Shown: positions 1 through 8,694, counted from the stretch's first letter. The stretch: DNA of 32,273 nt from Pseudomonadota bacterium (GCA_021826225.1 JAKBAV010000017.1:1-32273), one strand, 5' to 3'. Made by a program: numbers and translations. Notes: generated by a model from the letters alone, not told the origin.

Positions 1-720
1 ACCCGCGGCTATGGCGGCCGCCTCGCCGGCCCTGTACTGGTCGATCGCGGCCTGCACGAGGCCGCCGATGTCGGCGATGAAGCCATGCTGCTCGCAGCCG
101 TCGCCCCCACCGTGCTGGCGCATGACCGTGCCGCCGGCGGCCGCCTGGCCCTGGCGGAAGGTGCCAGCGCCATCGTGATGGATGACGGACTGCAAAACCC
201 CGCCCTCACAAAAACCATGTCGCTCCTGGTCATCGATGGCGGTTACGGCTTCGGCAACGGCTATCTGCTCCCCGCCGGCCCCTTGCGCGAGCCGGTGAAG
301 GCCGCCGCATCACGCTGCAACGCCGCCGTGCTCATCGGTGCGGATGAGACCGGGGCCCTGGCCCAACTGCCCCTCAGCCTGCCGGTCTACCGCGCCGAAT
401 TGCAGCCACTCTGCGCTGAATCCCTGGCGCGCCGCCCGGTCATCGCCTTTGCCGGCATCGGCCGCCCGGAAAAATTCTTCCGCTCCGTCCTGGCCCTCGG
501 CGCCGAACTCATCGACACTCACGCCTATCCCGACCACCACGTCTATTCCGTGCACGACATCACCACACTTCTCGGCCAGACCTCCTCGACCGGCGCCAAG
601 CTGGTGACCACGGCCAAGGATTACGTCAAACTCCCGCCCTCACTGCGCGCCGCCTGCATCGTGGTCAAAACCCGGCTCGCCTGGGAAGACGAAGCCGCCT
701 GGAACGACCTGCTGCGATGA
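1..720 (+). CDS. lpxK: Tetraacyldisaccharide 4'-kinase LpxK (5' end cut by the window)
   Basis: LpxK is the inner-membrane-associated kinase that phosphorylates the 4' position of the tetraacyldisaccharide in lipid A synthesis. The frame is open from base 1, and the visible protein starts inside the family core: TRGYGG, then VGDEAMLLA, MDDGLQNP and GNGYLLPAGPLREP, all typical of LpxK. The P-loop and true start lie upstream of the window. The first in-window ATG at 85 falls within the conserved VGDE region, so it is not the start. The visible part is 239 residues. The stop overlaps the next gene's start in an ATGA (717-720), which suggests translational coupling with an acyltransferase of the same pathway. 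Confidence 0.95.
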   Translation, partial: TRGYGGRLAGPVLVDRGLHEAADVGDEAMLLAAVAPTVLAHDRAAGGRLALAEGASAIVMDDGLQNPALTKTMSLLVIDGGYGFGNGYLLPAGPLREPVKAAASRCNAAVLIGADETGALAQLPLSLPVYRAELQPLCAESLARRPVIAFAGIGRPEKFFRSVLALGAELIDTHAYPDHHVYSVHDITTLLGQTSSTGAKLVTTAKDYVKLPPSLRAACIVVKTRLAWEDEAAWNDLLR

Positions 721-1616
721 AGGTGAGGCTTTCCCACCGCGTCGAAGCCGCCATCGTCTGGCTGCTGATCAAGCTGCTACGCCCACTCTCACCCGCCACC
801 GCCTCGCGCCTCGGTGCCGCCGTGGCGGGCGCCATCGGCCCGTTCATCCCCACATCGAAACTGGCGGATAAAAACCTGCGTCTGGCCATGCCGGAGCTGA
901 ACGCCGCGCAGCGCCGCCAGATCGTCAAGGAATGCTGGCAGAATCTGGGCGCGACGGCGGCCGAGCTGGTCCGCATCGGCGACATACGGGAAATTCCGCG
1001 CGGCGCGCCCGGCCCAGGCTACACCATCATCGGCTGGGACGAGCACGTTGCCCCGGCCCTGGCCCATGGCGGCCCCTCGGTCTTCTTCACCGGCCATATC
1101 GGCAACTGGGAAATCCTGCCGGCCAGTGCCCACGCCCACGGACTCGAGATCGGCTACATGTACCGCGCCGCGAGCAACAAGCTGGTTGATGCCATGGTCA
1201 TGGACCTGCGCGAGGCCAATTTCGGGCGCAAGATCACCATGTTCGCCAAAGGTGCCGCCGGCGGCCGCGCCGCCTACGCGCATCTGCTTAAAAAGGGCCA
1301 TCTCGGCCTGCTCGTGGACCAGAAACTCGATACCGGCCTCGCCGTGCCGTTTTTCGGGCATAGCGCCCAGACCATGGACGCCATGGCCAGCTTCGCCCTC
1401 AAATTCCGCTGCCCCGTCATCCCCACCTATGTGGAGCGCATCGGCCCCGCGCGCCTGCTCGTCATCTGCGAGGCCCCGCTGCCTTTGCCCGATACCGGCG
1501 ACAAGGCCGCCGACGCCCTTGCCCTCACCACGACCATGAATGAAATTCTGGAACGCTGGATCCGCGCCAAACCCGGCGCCTGGCTCTGGCTGCACCGGCG
1601 CTGGCCGAAGCGCTAG
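717..1616 (+). CDS. LpxL/HtrB-like lysophospholipid (lipid A) acyltransferase
   Basis: This 299-residue protein belongs to the LpxL/LpxM-type acyltransferases, which add a secondary acyl chain to lipid A or a related lysolipid at the inner membrane. The catalytic H-x4-E box is visible as GHIGNWE (His127, Glu132). An N-terminal hydrophobic stretch (about residues 10-40) fits a membrane anchor. Downstream blocks such as LVDQKLDTGLAVPFFGH and the C-terminal WLWLHRRW are typical of the family. The start overlaps the lpxK stop by 4 nt, so the two are very probably co-translated, and context supports a lipid A role. I cannot tell which acyl position or donor is used. The stop lies one base from the stop of the convergent downstream gene. 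Confidence 0.9.
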   Translation: MKVRLSHRVEAAIVWLLIKLLRPLSPATASRLGAAVAGAIGPFIPTSKLADKNLRLAMPELNAAQRRQIVKECWQNLGATAAELVRIGDIREIPRGAPGPGYTIIGWDEHVAPALAHGGPSVFFTGHIGNWEILPASAHAHGLEIGYMYRAASNKLVDAMVMDLREANFGRKITMFAKGAAGGRAAYAHLLKKGHLGLLVDQKLDTGLAVPFFGHSAQTMDAMASFALKFRCPVIPTYVERIGPARLLVICEAPLPLPDTGDKAADALALTTTMNEILERWIRAKPGAWLWLHRRWPKR

Positions 1617-1617
1617 C

Positions 1618-2535
1618 TCATGCCGAGGGCCTGTCATCGGGTTGAGCGCGCAGTATCTCCTGGCCCTGTTCAGCCTTGTTCCGCCGCAGATACCGCCATT
1701 CGCGGTCCAAAGCGGCATTAAGCTCGGCGCCAAACAGCACGGCATAGGCGGTAATGTAGAACCACATCATGAGGCCGATAAGAGTGGCCAGCGGCCCGTA
1801 AACGACACTGTAAGCGGCAAAATGCCCCACATAGAATCCAAAGGCCGAGGAGGCGATCAGCCATGCGATGGTCGCCACAAAAGCGCCCGGGGCGTAGAAT
1901 ATGCGATTTCTGCCCGCCGGGCCGTAGCGGTAGAGCAAGGCCAGGGCGCCGCCGATAAAAAACACCATGGTCGCCGGACCGATGAGTTTGATGAAGATGC
2001 TGAATTCCGGCGGCAGATAGATATGGGCCAGGGCGACCGGCACGAAGACGAGAAAGCCGATGGCCAGCGCGGCGCCGATAACGGCGATCAATGTCATGCC
2101 GAAAGCCACGAACTGAAACCGGATGAAGCCGCGCGTGTCGGTCTCGTTATAGGCCAGGGTCAGGGCGTTCAGCACGGATTTGGTCCCGGTCGAAGACGAC
2201 CACAGCGAGATGCCCAGCGAAACGACGAAGGACATGCCAAGCCCCTTGGCCGGCTCGGCGACGATGCTGGTGACCCGGTCCGAGATGAGGGTGAAGGCGG
2301 CGGGCGGCATGAAGCCCTGCAGGTAATGCAGTTGCGGCTGCACCGTACCGGGGTTGTTGACCAGCCCGTAGAGCGAAATGAGCATGGTGATGGTGGGGAA
2401 CAGCGCCAGTATGGCATAAAAGGCGCAGCCGGCGGCGACCAGCGACACGCTCTGCGAGGCCGTCGCCCGGCCTGAGGATAAAAGCGCCCGGCGCATCAGC
2501 GGCAGATGCCGCCGTGTGAGTAATTGCTTGATCAT
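1618..2535 (-). CDS. YihY/BrkB family (UPF0761) inner-membrane protein
   Basis: This 305-residue integral membrane protein of the YihY/virulence factor BrkB family has about six predicted hydrophobic segments. Family traits are the N-terminal SLVAAGCAFYAILALFPT block, the region around LWSSSTGTKSVLNALTLAYNE, and the late segment LIGLMMWFYITAYAVLFGAELNA. The molecular function of the family is not settled; BrkB was once linked to serum resistance in Bordetella, and YihY is not the RNase BN once proposed. The start has no clear Shine-Dalgarno sequence. It reads tail-to-tail into the acyltransferase and is preceded by a hydrolase on the same strand, with 58 bp between them. Confidence 0.9.
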   Translation of the reverse strand: MIKQLLTRRHLPLMRRALLSSGRATASQSVSLVAAGCAFYAILALFPTITMLISLYGLVNNPGTVQPQLHYLQGFMPPAAFTLISDRVTSIVAEPAKGLGMSFVVSLGISLWSSSTGTKSVLNALTLAYNETDTRGFIRFQFVAFGMTLIAVIGAALAIGFLVFVPVALAHIYLPPEFSIFIKLIGPATMVFFIGGALALLYRYGPAGRNRIFYAPGAFVATIAWLIASSAFGFYVGHFAAYSVVYGPLATLIGLMMWFYITAYAVLFGAELNAALDREWRYLRRNKAEQGQEILRAQPDDRPSA

Positions 2536-2593
2536 TTCTGCAAACTTAAGCCGCGCCGGACGCGCCGGGCAATATTTGCGCTAAATTGTAATA

Positions 2594-3445
2594 TTACCCT
2601 TCCATCAGGAACGCCTTGATGCGCGCCATGCTGGCATAATCCATCAGCGCCGGGGCATGGCCGGCATCCTCGACCACATAGCCCTCGGCGCCGGATGCAA
2701 CCATGCGGTCATAGGTGTCGGGCAGCAGCAGATCGCTGCTGGCGCCGCGTATCACCAGACGCGGCATGTCGATGAGCGACCAGAGCGGCCAGGTATCGAC
2801 ATCGATCGGCACGGTGTTGCGCATCGGCTCGATGATTTTGGGGTCGTAATTCATGGCGATCCCGCCTTCCCCGGTCTGGTTGAGCACCGTGCGGGCGGAA
2901 AAGCGGGTCAGATGCGCCCATTCGGCATCCGAGAGTTTGCCGAACGGCGCATGGATTTTCCGCAAATGCGCCTCCAGCGCCGGCAGCGAGGCAAAGCGTT
3001 CCGGGGCACCGGCCATATAGTCGCGGATGCGCTTCAACGCGGCGGCGGGGATATGCGGGCCGACATCGTTGAGCACCAGCCGGGTGAGCGGCGTGCCGGG
3101 CGCTGCGGCCAGCATCATGCCGCAAATGCCCCCGAGCGAGGTGCCGATAAGGGCCGCCGGCTTGTTGATCTGGGCGAACAGATGCGCCAGTGCCACCACA
3201 TAGCTGGGCGGCTGGTAGGCCATGGCATCCGGCAGCCATTCAGATTTTCCACGCCCCGGTAGATCGGGGCAGATCACATGGAAGCGGTCGGCCAGCGCAT
3301 CGGCCAGAGCGTCGAAATCGCGCCCGTTACGGGTGAGGCCATGAACGCAGACCACAGCCGGGGCCGCCGGATTGCCGAATTCCACGAAGGCCATTTTATG
3401 AAAGCGCGCGCCGAGCAGATAGTTAACGGACCCCGTACGCGCCAT
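2594..3445 (-). CDS. Alpha/beta-fold hydrolase
   Basis: This is a 283-residue alpha/beta hydrolase. The oxyanion region VCVHGLTRNG (about 32-41), the nucleophile elbow GTSLGG with Ser103, an acidic residue in RGASSDLLLP (Asp238) and EDAGHAP with His263 give a full catalytic triad. I chose the ATG at 3445 because GGGAG lies 7 nt upstream. A GTG at 3466 in the same frame would add seven residues but has no ribosome binding site. Family members range from esterases to C-C hydrolases, and nothing here fixes the substrate. No signal peptide is evident. The gene is divergent from the GT87-like gene, with 45 bp between starts. Confidence 0.88.
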   Translation of the reverse strand: MARTGSVNYLLGARFHKMAFVEFGNPAAPAVVCVHGLTRNGRDFDALADALADRFHVICPDLPGRGKSEWLPDAMAYQPPSYVVALAHLFAQINKPAALIGTSLGGICGMMLAAAPGTPLTRLVLNDVGPHIPAAALKRIRDYMAGAPERFASLPALEAHLRKIHAPFGKLSDAEWAHLTRFSARTVLNQTGEGGIAMNYDPKIIEPMRNTVPIDVDTWPLWSLIDMPRLVIRGASSDLLLPDTYDRMVASGAEGYVVEDAGHAPALMDYASMARIKAFLMEG

Positions 3446-3490
3446 AAACCTGCTCCCATGAACCACAAACCACGCTAGTCTCAGCTCTAG

Positions 3491-4657
3491 ATGATGCCAC
3501 GAACCCAGACAACCAACCCCCGCTCACGCGTTTTCGTCGTGGCGCTCAGCCTGAGCGGTGCGCTGAATGCCGCGGTGCTGGGCTGGATTCTGCTGCGCCA
3601 CCCCTTCATCAATGCCGATTTCCTCGGCTTTTGGGCCTATCCGCGATTCACCCCGGTCACCTCGATTTATGACCCCGGAGCCATGATGCGCTTCCAGCAG
3701 GCGCTCTATCCCGGCTTCAGAAGTTTCTACCCCTTCACCTATCCGCCGGATTTTCTGTTGCTTTGTGCCCCGCTGCGCTGGCTGGGCTACGATGCGGCGC
3801 GCGCTATCTGGCTGCTCGCGGGGCTCGCCGCTTTCGCGGCTGCCGGCTTCGCCATGTTCCAGCGCACGGTGCCAGTGCTGGCATTACTGGCAAGCCCCGC
3901 AGCACTGCTCTGCATCGTGCTGGGGCAAAGCTCGTTCTTCATCGGTGCGCTGCTGCTGGGCGGTCTCGCCGCCCTGCCGCGCCGCCCGCTTCTGGCCGGG
4001 CTGCTATTCGGGCTGCTGACGTTGAAGCCGCAAATGGGGCTGCTGCTGCCACTCCTGCTCCTGGCACGCGGAGACTGGCGCGCCATCATCGCCGCCCTGC
4101 TCACCGCCGCCGCGCTGGTGGCGCTCTCCGGCCTCGCTCTGCCACCGGAGCTATGGCGGCAATGGCTCATCGCGTTGCCGCAAATCCAGCGCGATTATTT
4201 TGCCGGCGGCGCCAATCTGAGCGTCATGATCACGCCGGCCGCGAACCTGCTGCATCTCGGCGCCACGCCGCGCCTCGCCATGGTCGTGCAGGGGCTCTGC
4301 GCCACCGCCGCCGCCGCCGCCGTGTTTTTCACGAGCCGGCGCGGGCCCTATGCGCGGGCCGTCGCCGTTCTGCTCACCGCCTCCTTCCTCGCCCAGCCGC
4401 ATGCCTATGCGTATGACCTCGTAACCCTGCCCGCCGCCCTGCTGCACCAGTTGGGGCGGCGCGGCTGGCCGGCCCAGGCCTTGGCGGGGATGCTGTATTT
4501 CGCCCCGCTGCTGCTGCTCACCCCCTGGGCCGGCTGGTGCCTCCTCGCACCACCACTCGCACTCCAGCTCTGCCTGCTTGCATTCTCCCCCTGGCCTGGC
4601 GCAGACTCCGCGCCATGCGCCCAGCCACAGCCACCCTGCCTTTCGACCCCGCTTTAA
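3491..4657 (+). CDS. GT87 (DUF2029)-like polyprenyl-phosphate-dependent membrane glycosyltransferase
   Basis: This 388-residue protein is very hydrophobic, with about ten predicted transmembrane segments. The N-terminal pattern NADFLGFWAYPRF, then IYDPGAMM and FTYPPDF, is characteristic of GT87/DUF2029 mannosyltransferase-like proteins, where the acidic residue after TM1 (Asp in NADF) is expected to be catalytic. The family uses polyprenyl-phosphate sugars on the outer face of the cytoplasmic membrane; the acceptor here is unknown. Two adjacent ATGs could start the gene and neither has a strong ribosome binding site. The last 43 nt overlap the preferred start of the RDD gene, suggesting one transcript. 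Confidence 0.8.
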   Translation: MMPRTQTTNPRSRVFVVALSLSGALNAAVLGWILLRHPFINADFLGFWAYPRFTPVTSIYDPGAMMRFQQALYPGFRSFYPFTYPPDFLLLCAPLRWLGYDAARAIWLLAGLAAFAAAGFAMFQRTVPVLALLASPAALLCIVLGQSSFFIGALLLGGLAALPRRPLLAGLLFGLLTLKPQMGLLLPLLLLARGDWRAIIAALLTAAALVALSGLALPPELWRQWLIALPQIQRDYFAGGANLSVMITPAANLLHLGATPRLAMVVQGLCATAAAAAVFFTSRRGPYARAVAVLLTASFLAQPHAYAYDLVTLPAALLHQLGRRGWPAQALAGMLYFAPLLLLTPWAGWCLLAPPLALQLCLLAFSPWPGADSAPCAQPQPPCLSTPL

Positions 4658-5070
4658 GCACCAGCGTGCTGCCGCGCCGCCTCATCGCTTTGTTCATCGA
4701 TGCGTTCATCATATGCGCCGTGGGCACCGTGGCCTCGATGTTCATCGTCATTTTCGGGTTTTTCACCCTCGGCATCGGCTGGCTCGCCTTCCACATCATC
4801 CCCGTGCTGCCGTTTGCGTATTACACCTTGCTGGTCGGCGGCACCGGCGCCACGCCGGGCCAACGCGCGGCGGGTCTGGTGGTGCGCCAGAATGATGATT
4901 TCTTACCCCCCAGCCTGGCCCAGGCGCTGGTCTGGAGCGTGCTGCTCTGGCTGAGCTTCCTCCTGGCCTGCGTGCCTTTCCTCGTGATTTTTCTCAATCC
5001 GCGCCACCGCGCCACGCATGACATCCTCTCCGGGCTTATAATTTTACGCGCGAGCCGGAATCCTTGTTGA
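4615..5070 (+). CDS. RDD family membrane protein
   Basis: This is a 151-residue RDD-domain protein. RDD domains carry an Arg in TM1 and Asp residues in TM1/TM2; here LPRRLIALFIDAFII (about 20-34) holds the Arg and Asp, and GATPGQRAAGL plus HRATHDILSG near the C-terminus are the other family signatures. Three hydrophobic segments are seen (about 24-50, 55-75, 102-125). Function is poorly defined; some RDD proteins act as Na+/H+ antiporters. I prefer ATG 4615 over a frame-compatible ATG at 4537, since the added residues are Pro/Arg-rich and would overlap the upstream gene by 121 nt. The overlap at 4615 is 43 nt. Confidence 0.85.
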   Translation: MRPATATLPFDPALSTSVLPRRLIALFIDAFIICAVGTVASMFIVIFGFFTLGIGWLAFHIIPVLPFAYYTLLVGGTGATPGQRAAGLVVRQNDDFLPPSLAQALVWSVLLWLSFLLACVPFLVIFLNPRHRATHDILSGLIILRASRNPC

Positions 5071-5104
5071 CGCAGCCGGGCAGAATACCAAAGATTAGAG
5101 CGAT

Positions 5105-5872
5105 ATGAGCTTCAAGCCCGCCCGCCGCCCGCATTTCTTCTATACCACGGCGCCGCTGCCGTGCCCTTATGTCCAGGGCCGCACCGAGCGCAAGGTCGTC
5201 ACCGAGCTTGCCGGCGTCACCGCCGAATCCCTGCATGACAAACTTTCGCGCGGCGGCTTCCGGCGCAGCCATAACATCGCCTATGCGCCGGTCTGCCCGG
5301 CCTGCAATGCGTGCATCCCCATCCGCATCCGCGCCGCCGAGTTCACCCCGAGCCGCACGCAGAAGCGCATCATCCGCGCCAACGCCGATATGCAGGTGCA
5401 GGAGATGCCGCCGCGCGCCACGGCCGAACAGTTCCAGCTGTTCCAGGCCTACCAGCGCCAGCGCCATGGCGAGGGCGACATGGCGACGATGAGTTTCTAC
5501 GATTACCGGGCGATGATCGAGGATACGCCGATCGAGACCTCGGTGGTGGAGTTCCGCCTGCCCGGCGGGCAGCTCGCCGGCGCCTGCCTCACCGACCGGC
5601 TGGGCGACGGGCTCTCAGCCGTGTACTCGTTTTTTGACACCGAACTGACCGCGCGTTCCCTCGGCACCTTTGCCATCATCTGGCTGGCCGGGCGCGCGGT
5701 GGAGCTGGCTCTGCCGCATGTGTATCTCGGCTACTGGGTCGAGGAGAGCCGCAAGATGGCCTATAAAGCGAGGTTCCGCCCGAGCGAAATTCTGCGCGCC
5801 GGGCAGTGGACGGATTTACAGGCGCCACGGCTGACCGCGGCGCCTGCTCTGCTGGCAACAAGCCCGGTCTAG
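5105..5872 (+). CDS. bpt: Aspartate/glutamate leucyltransferase Bpt (N-end rule)
   Basis: Bpt transfers Leu from Leu-tRNA to proteins with N-terminal Asp or Glu, marking them for ClpS/ClpAP degradation in the bacterial N-end rule. The 255-residue length is normal. Family landmarks are PHFFYTTAPLPCPY with the conserved Cys-Pro-Tyr (about 9-22), GRTERKVV, the CPACNACIPIRI cysteine cluster (about 64-75), SFYDYRAMIEDTPIETSVVEFR, and the C-terminal YLGYWVEESRKMAYKARFRP. The N-terminal cysteines and late YWVxxSxKMxYK block are shared with eukaryotic Ate1. The gene begins 34 bp after the RDD gene. Its stop lies inside a 15-bp tandem duplication. Confidence 0.95.
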   Translation: MSFKPARRPHFFYTTAPLPCPYVQGRTERKVVTELAGVTAESLHDKLSRGGFRRSHNIAYAPVCPACNACIPIRIRAAEFTPSRTQKRIIRANADMQVQEMPPRATAEQFQLFQAYQRQRHGEGDMATMSFYDYRAMIEDTPIETSVVEFRLPGGQLAGACLTDRLGDGLSAVYSFFDTELTARSLGTFAIIWLAGRAVELALPHVYLGYWVEESRKMAYKARFRPSEILRAGQWTDLQAPRLTAAPALLATSPV

Positions 5873-5898
5873 CTTAGTAGCTGCTAGCTCAGTAGTTG
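5869..5898. repeat. 15-bp tandem duplication at a convergent gene junction
   Basis: CTAGCTTAGTAGCTG (5869-5883) is followed directly by CTAGCTCAGTAGTTG (5884-5898), two copies with two mismatches. The first copy holds the bpt stop (5870-5872), and the second holds the stop of the opposing membrane protein gene (5889-5891). The repeat adds extra stop codons in other frames. Confidence 0.85.
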
Positions 5899-6743
5899 TC
5901 GCGCAGCCTGCCACCCACGGCTCCCGCCACGCTGGCGATGAAGCCGCCAATGAGCAGCGACACGAAACCATAGATCAACGCCCCGGAAGCCGCCTTGCGC
6001 GCGGCATCGGCAACCCGCTTGACATGGTCAATATCAGCCCGCTCACGGTTCAGCACATCCGTCACCCGCGCCTGGGCATCCGCCGAGGCCAGCCCGGTTT
6101 TCTCGGAGACGAGCTGTGCCAGATAGGCCTGGTCATCAGCCGGTACCCCGCCCGGCAGTCCAACCTCCGCCAGAATCAACCCCGCCTGGGTGCTCATATC
6201 CTGCTCGGTCATGCCGGGCGCGGAAACCCCCGCCAGTGCCGTACCGCCGGGTGGCTGGCGGAACAGCAGCCCGGTATAATAGGCGGTGGGCAGCGCGGTT
6301 GTCGCGTCACTGGCCGCCTTGGCGCCGCTGGCGGCACCCGTGCCCCCCGCCGCGCCGAGTGCCGCCACCATGAACAGCACCGAAAGCGCCCAGGCGAGGA
6401 AGCCATGGGCGGTGTCGCGGAAAAACACCTCATCGGTATGAATGGCGGTGTATTTGGTCCGCAGCCGCCCGGCCATATAGCCACCGACAAAGCTCGCCAC
6501 CCATTGCACGATGATGAGCCAGATGGCCGCCAGCGCGGTGAACGCGCCAACCGAAACCCCCTCGCCCCGCCAGGGCGAGACCGAGGCAAGGCCGAGCCCG
6601 GCGCCGAAAATGCTCAATATGGCGGCGATCGCGGCGGCGCTGACACCGCCGGCGAATACCGCCCCCCAGTTTACCGCGGAGGGGTTGTCAGCCAGCGCCG
6701 TGCCCTCAACCTCCAGCGATCTGGTCATCAGAATATCGCTCAT
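5889..6743 (-). CDS. Uncharacterised four-segment membrane protein (resembles proteins labelled PhnA-like)
   Basis: I do not recognise a named function. The 284-residue protein has hydrophobic glycine/alanine-rich segments at about 27-52, 68-92, 112-130 and 254-278, and a hydrophilic stretch (about 150-245) that includes LNRERADIDHVKRVADAARKAASG. The first and last segments carry small-residue patterns (GGVSAAAIAAIL; GGFIASVAGAVGG) suited to helix packing. Similar alphaproteobacterial proteins are often labelled PhnA-like, without evidence for phosphonate metabolism. GGGAG lies 7 nt before the ATG. The gene follows a 24-residue hydrophobic peptide gene by 12 nt and is almost certainly co-transcribed with it. 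Confidence 0.8.
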   Translation of the reverse strand: MSDILMTRSLEVEGTALADNPSAVNWGAVFAGGVSAAAIAAILSIFGAGLGLASVSPWRGEGVSVGAFTALAAIWLIIVQWVASFVGGYMAGRLRTKYTAIHTDEVFFRDTAHGFLAWALSVLFMVAALGAAGGTGAASGAKAASDATTALPTAYYTGLLFRQPPGGTALAGVSAPGMTEQDMSTQAGLILAEVGLPGGVPADDQAYLAQLVSEKTGLASADAQARVTDVLNRERADIDHVKRVADAARKAASGALIYGFVSLLIGGFIASVAGAVGGRLRDNY

Positions 6744-6755
6744 CTGCGCGCTCCC

Positions 6756-6830
6756 CTAGTGCCAGAGGAGGAGCAGAATGATGATGATAGGTATGGGAAC
6801 GCCGAGGAGCCAGAGCAGAATGGCAGGCAT
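6756..6830 (-). CDS. 24-residue hydrophobic membrane peptide
   Basis: This is a very short gene with strong translation signals: AAAGGAGG lies 6 nt before the ATG (CAT at 6828-6830), and the frame stops at TAG (6756-6758). The peptide begins MPAILLWLLGVPIPIIII, continues with leucines and ends in Trp-His. It is a single membrane-spanning segment with a central GVPIPI motif and almost no soluble part. Many proteobacteria encode similar tiny hydrophobic peptides of unknown role; that comparison is from memory. The ATG of the membrane protein follows 12 nt after the stop, so the two form an operon. The near-perfect ribosome binding site makes chance unlikely. Confidence 0.72.
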   Translation of the reverse strand: MPAILLWLLGVPIPIIIILLLLWH

Positions 6831-7089
6831 GTGTTCGTCCTCCTTTATTGGTTACACCTCGCACATTTCGGATCGTAACACATTGCTTCAAGCGGCATTC
6901 CCGCGCATGGCATCGTTTTCACCTCACTGTAAGGCAGGACTGTTCGCAGGCCCCATGCCTTGCATCCCGCTGCCTTGCATGCCAAACCGCGCCCATTCAC
7001 GTGACTGGCGATTTGAGATGGTCCACCATCGGGAAGCGTGAAGATTTGCCGCCGCGCGCCTGGGCAGTCCCATTCACAGGAGCCGCTCC
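6831..7089. other. Divergent intergenic region, membrane peptide gene to purH
   Basis: These 259 bp separate the divergent starts of the peptide gene and purH. Besides the EcfG-like site I see a 9-bp direct repeat GCCTTGCAT (6957-6965 and 6972-6980, period 15) and a short palindrome GATGGT-CC-ACCATC (7017-7030) about 60 bp before purH. I see no convincing sigma-70 promoter, terminator or RNA gene. Confidence 0.5.
6877..6901 (-). promoter_or_regulatory. Candidate EcfG-type (general stress response) promoter
   Basis: On the minus strand the sequence reads GGAAT-N16-TGTT, close to the alphaproteobacterial EcfG consensus GGAAC-N16/17-CGTT but with one mismatch in each element. It ends 47 nt upstream of the 24-residue peptide gene, a plausible promoter distance. 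Small hydrophobic peptides and uncharacterised membrane proteins are common EcfG targets. The two mismatches keep confidence low. Confidence 0.3.
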
Positions 7090-8649
7090 ATGTCCGATAT
7101 CGTTGCCGTCCGCACCGCCCTCATCTCCGTATCCGACAAGACCGGGCTGCTCGATTTCTGCCGCACCTTGGAAGGCCATGGCATCAAAATCCTGTCCACC
7201 GGCGGCACCGCCAAGGCGATCCGCGAGGCCGGCATTCCGGTCACGGATGTGTCAGAGCATACCGGCTTCCCCGAAATCCTCGATGGCCGCGTGAAAACTC
7301 TGGTGCCGCAGGTCCATGGCGGCATATTGGGCCGCCGTGGCGTGCCCGAGCATGTGGCGCAGATGGCGGCGCATGACATCGCGCCGATCGACCTCATCGC
7401 CGTCAATCTCTACCCGTTCGAAGCGACCGTCGCGCGCGGCGCCGCCTTCGAGGATTGCATCGAGAATATCGATATCGGCGGCCCGGCGATGATCCGCTCG
7501 GCGGCGAAAAACCATGAGAGCGTGGCGGTGCTCACCCAGCCGGCGCATTACACCGCCGTGCTGCATGAGCTCGCCGCCCATGGCGGCACCAGGCTCGCCA
7601 CGCGCAAAACCCTCGCCGCCGCCGCCTATGCCCGCACCGCCGCCTATGATGCCGCTATTTCCGGCTGGTTCGCAGGCCAGAATGGCGAGGAATATCCAGA
7701 GACCTTCAGCCTCTCCGGCACCAAGAAGCAGGAGTTGCGCTACGGCGAGAACCCGCACCAGAGTGCGGCCTTCTATGTCTGCGCCCCAGCCCGCTTCGGC
7801 GTCGCCACCGCCACCCAGCTTCAGGGCAAGGAGCTATCCTATAATAATTACAACGACACGGATGCGGCCTTCGAATGCGTCGCCGAATTCTCGGAGCAGC
7901 CCACGGTCGTCATCGTCAAGCACGCCAATCCCTGCGGCGTGGCGAGTGCGCTCAGCCTCGCCGATGCCTGGGATGACGCGCTGGCCTGCGACCCGGTTTC
8001 CGCCTTTGGCGGCATCGTCGCCGTCAATCGTATTCTGGACGAAGAGACGGCCGAGAAAATCTCCGCCATCTTCACCGAGGTGATCATCGCCCCGGACATC
8101 ACCACCGGCGCGCGAGCTTTGCTCGCGAAAAAGAAGAACCTGCGTGTGCTGACCACTGGCGGCCTGCCCGACCCGACCGAAGCCGGCATCACCTTCAAAT
8201 CCCTCGCCGGCGGCTTTCTGCTGCAAACCCGCGATGCCGGGCGCGTGCTGCCGCAGGGGCTCAAAATCGTTACCCAGCGTGCCCCCACCGACAAGGAACG
8301 CCAGGACATGCTGTTCGCCTTCCGGGTTGCCAAGCATGTCAAATCCAACGCCATCGTCTATGCCAAAAACCTCGCCACGCTCGGCGTCGGCGCCGGGCAG
8401 ATGAACCGGGTGGATAGCGCCCGCATCGCCGCCTGGCGCGGCCGCGCCGCGAAGCTCGACTTCACGGGCTGCGCCGTGGCCTCGGATGCGTTCTTCCCCT
8501 TCGCCGACGGCCTGGAAGCCGCCATCGCCGCCGGCGCGACGGCCGTGATCCAGCCGGGCGGCTCAATCCGCGATGCCGAGGTGATCGCGGCGGCGGATGC
8601 GGCGGGGATCGCCATGGTGTTCACCAATATGCGGCATTTCCGGCATTAA
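7090..8649 (+). CDS. purH: Bifunctional AICAR formyltransferase / IMP cyclohydrolase PurH
   Basis: PurH catalyses the last two steps of de novo IMP synthesis: formylation of AICAR with 10-formyl-THF, then ring closure. The 519-residue length is normal. The N-terminal MGS-like IMP cyclohydrolase domain (about 1-150) shows [21 protein letters not shown] and [15 protein letters not shown]. The transformylase domain has [11 protein letters not shown], the catalytic Lys277-His278 in [10 protein letters not shown], and a C-terminal block with [11 protein letters not shown] and [16 protein letters not shown] lies 7 nt before the start. No other purine genes are adjacent. Confidence 0.98.
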   Translation: MSDIVAVRTALISVSDKTGLLDFCRTLEGHGIKILSTGGTAKAIREAGIPVTDVSEHTGFPEILDGRVKTLVPQVHGGILGRRGVPEHVAQMAAHDIAPIDLIAVNLYPFEATVARGAAFEDCIENIDIGGPAMIRSAAKNHESVAVLTQPAHYTAVLHELAAHGGTRLATRKTLAAAAYARTAAYDAAISGWFAGQNGEEYPETFSLSGTKKQELRYGENPHQSAAFYVCAPARFGVATATQLQGKELSYNNYNDTDAAFECVAEFSEQPTVVIVKHANPCGVASALSLADAWDDALACDPVSAFGGIVAVNRILDEETAEKISAIFTEVIIAPDITTGARALLAKKKNLRVLTTGGLPDPTEAGITFKSLAGGFLLQTRDAGRVLPQGLKIVTQRAPTDKERQDMLFAFRVAKHVKSNAIVYAKNLATLGVGAGQMNRVDSARIAAWRGRAAKLDFTGCAVASDAFFPFADGLEAAIAAGATAVIQPGGSIRDAEVIAAADAAGIAMVFTNMRHFRH

Positions 8650-8694
8650 CCATGGCGCTGGACCGGGCGGGCGCTCCTCGCCTATAACGCAGCC

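Noticed and set aside
1540-2475. A 311-codon plus-strand frame over the YihY gene
   Set aside because: It lacks membrane segments or motifs and is Gly/Arg/Asp-rich, as expected of a shadow frame. The minus-strand protein has clear family features.
6024-6878. A plus-strand frame over the four-segment membrane protein
   Set aside because: The opposite strand has coherent transmembrane segments, a ribosome binding site and an operon partner. This frame is Arg/Gly/Pro-rich and featureless.
7017-7030. A purine repressor operator before purH
   Set aside because: GATGGT-CC-ACCATC is symmetric but does not match a PurR box, and 6-bp arms are expected by chance at this scale.
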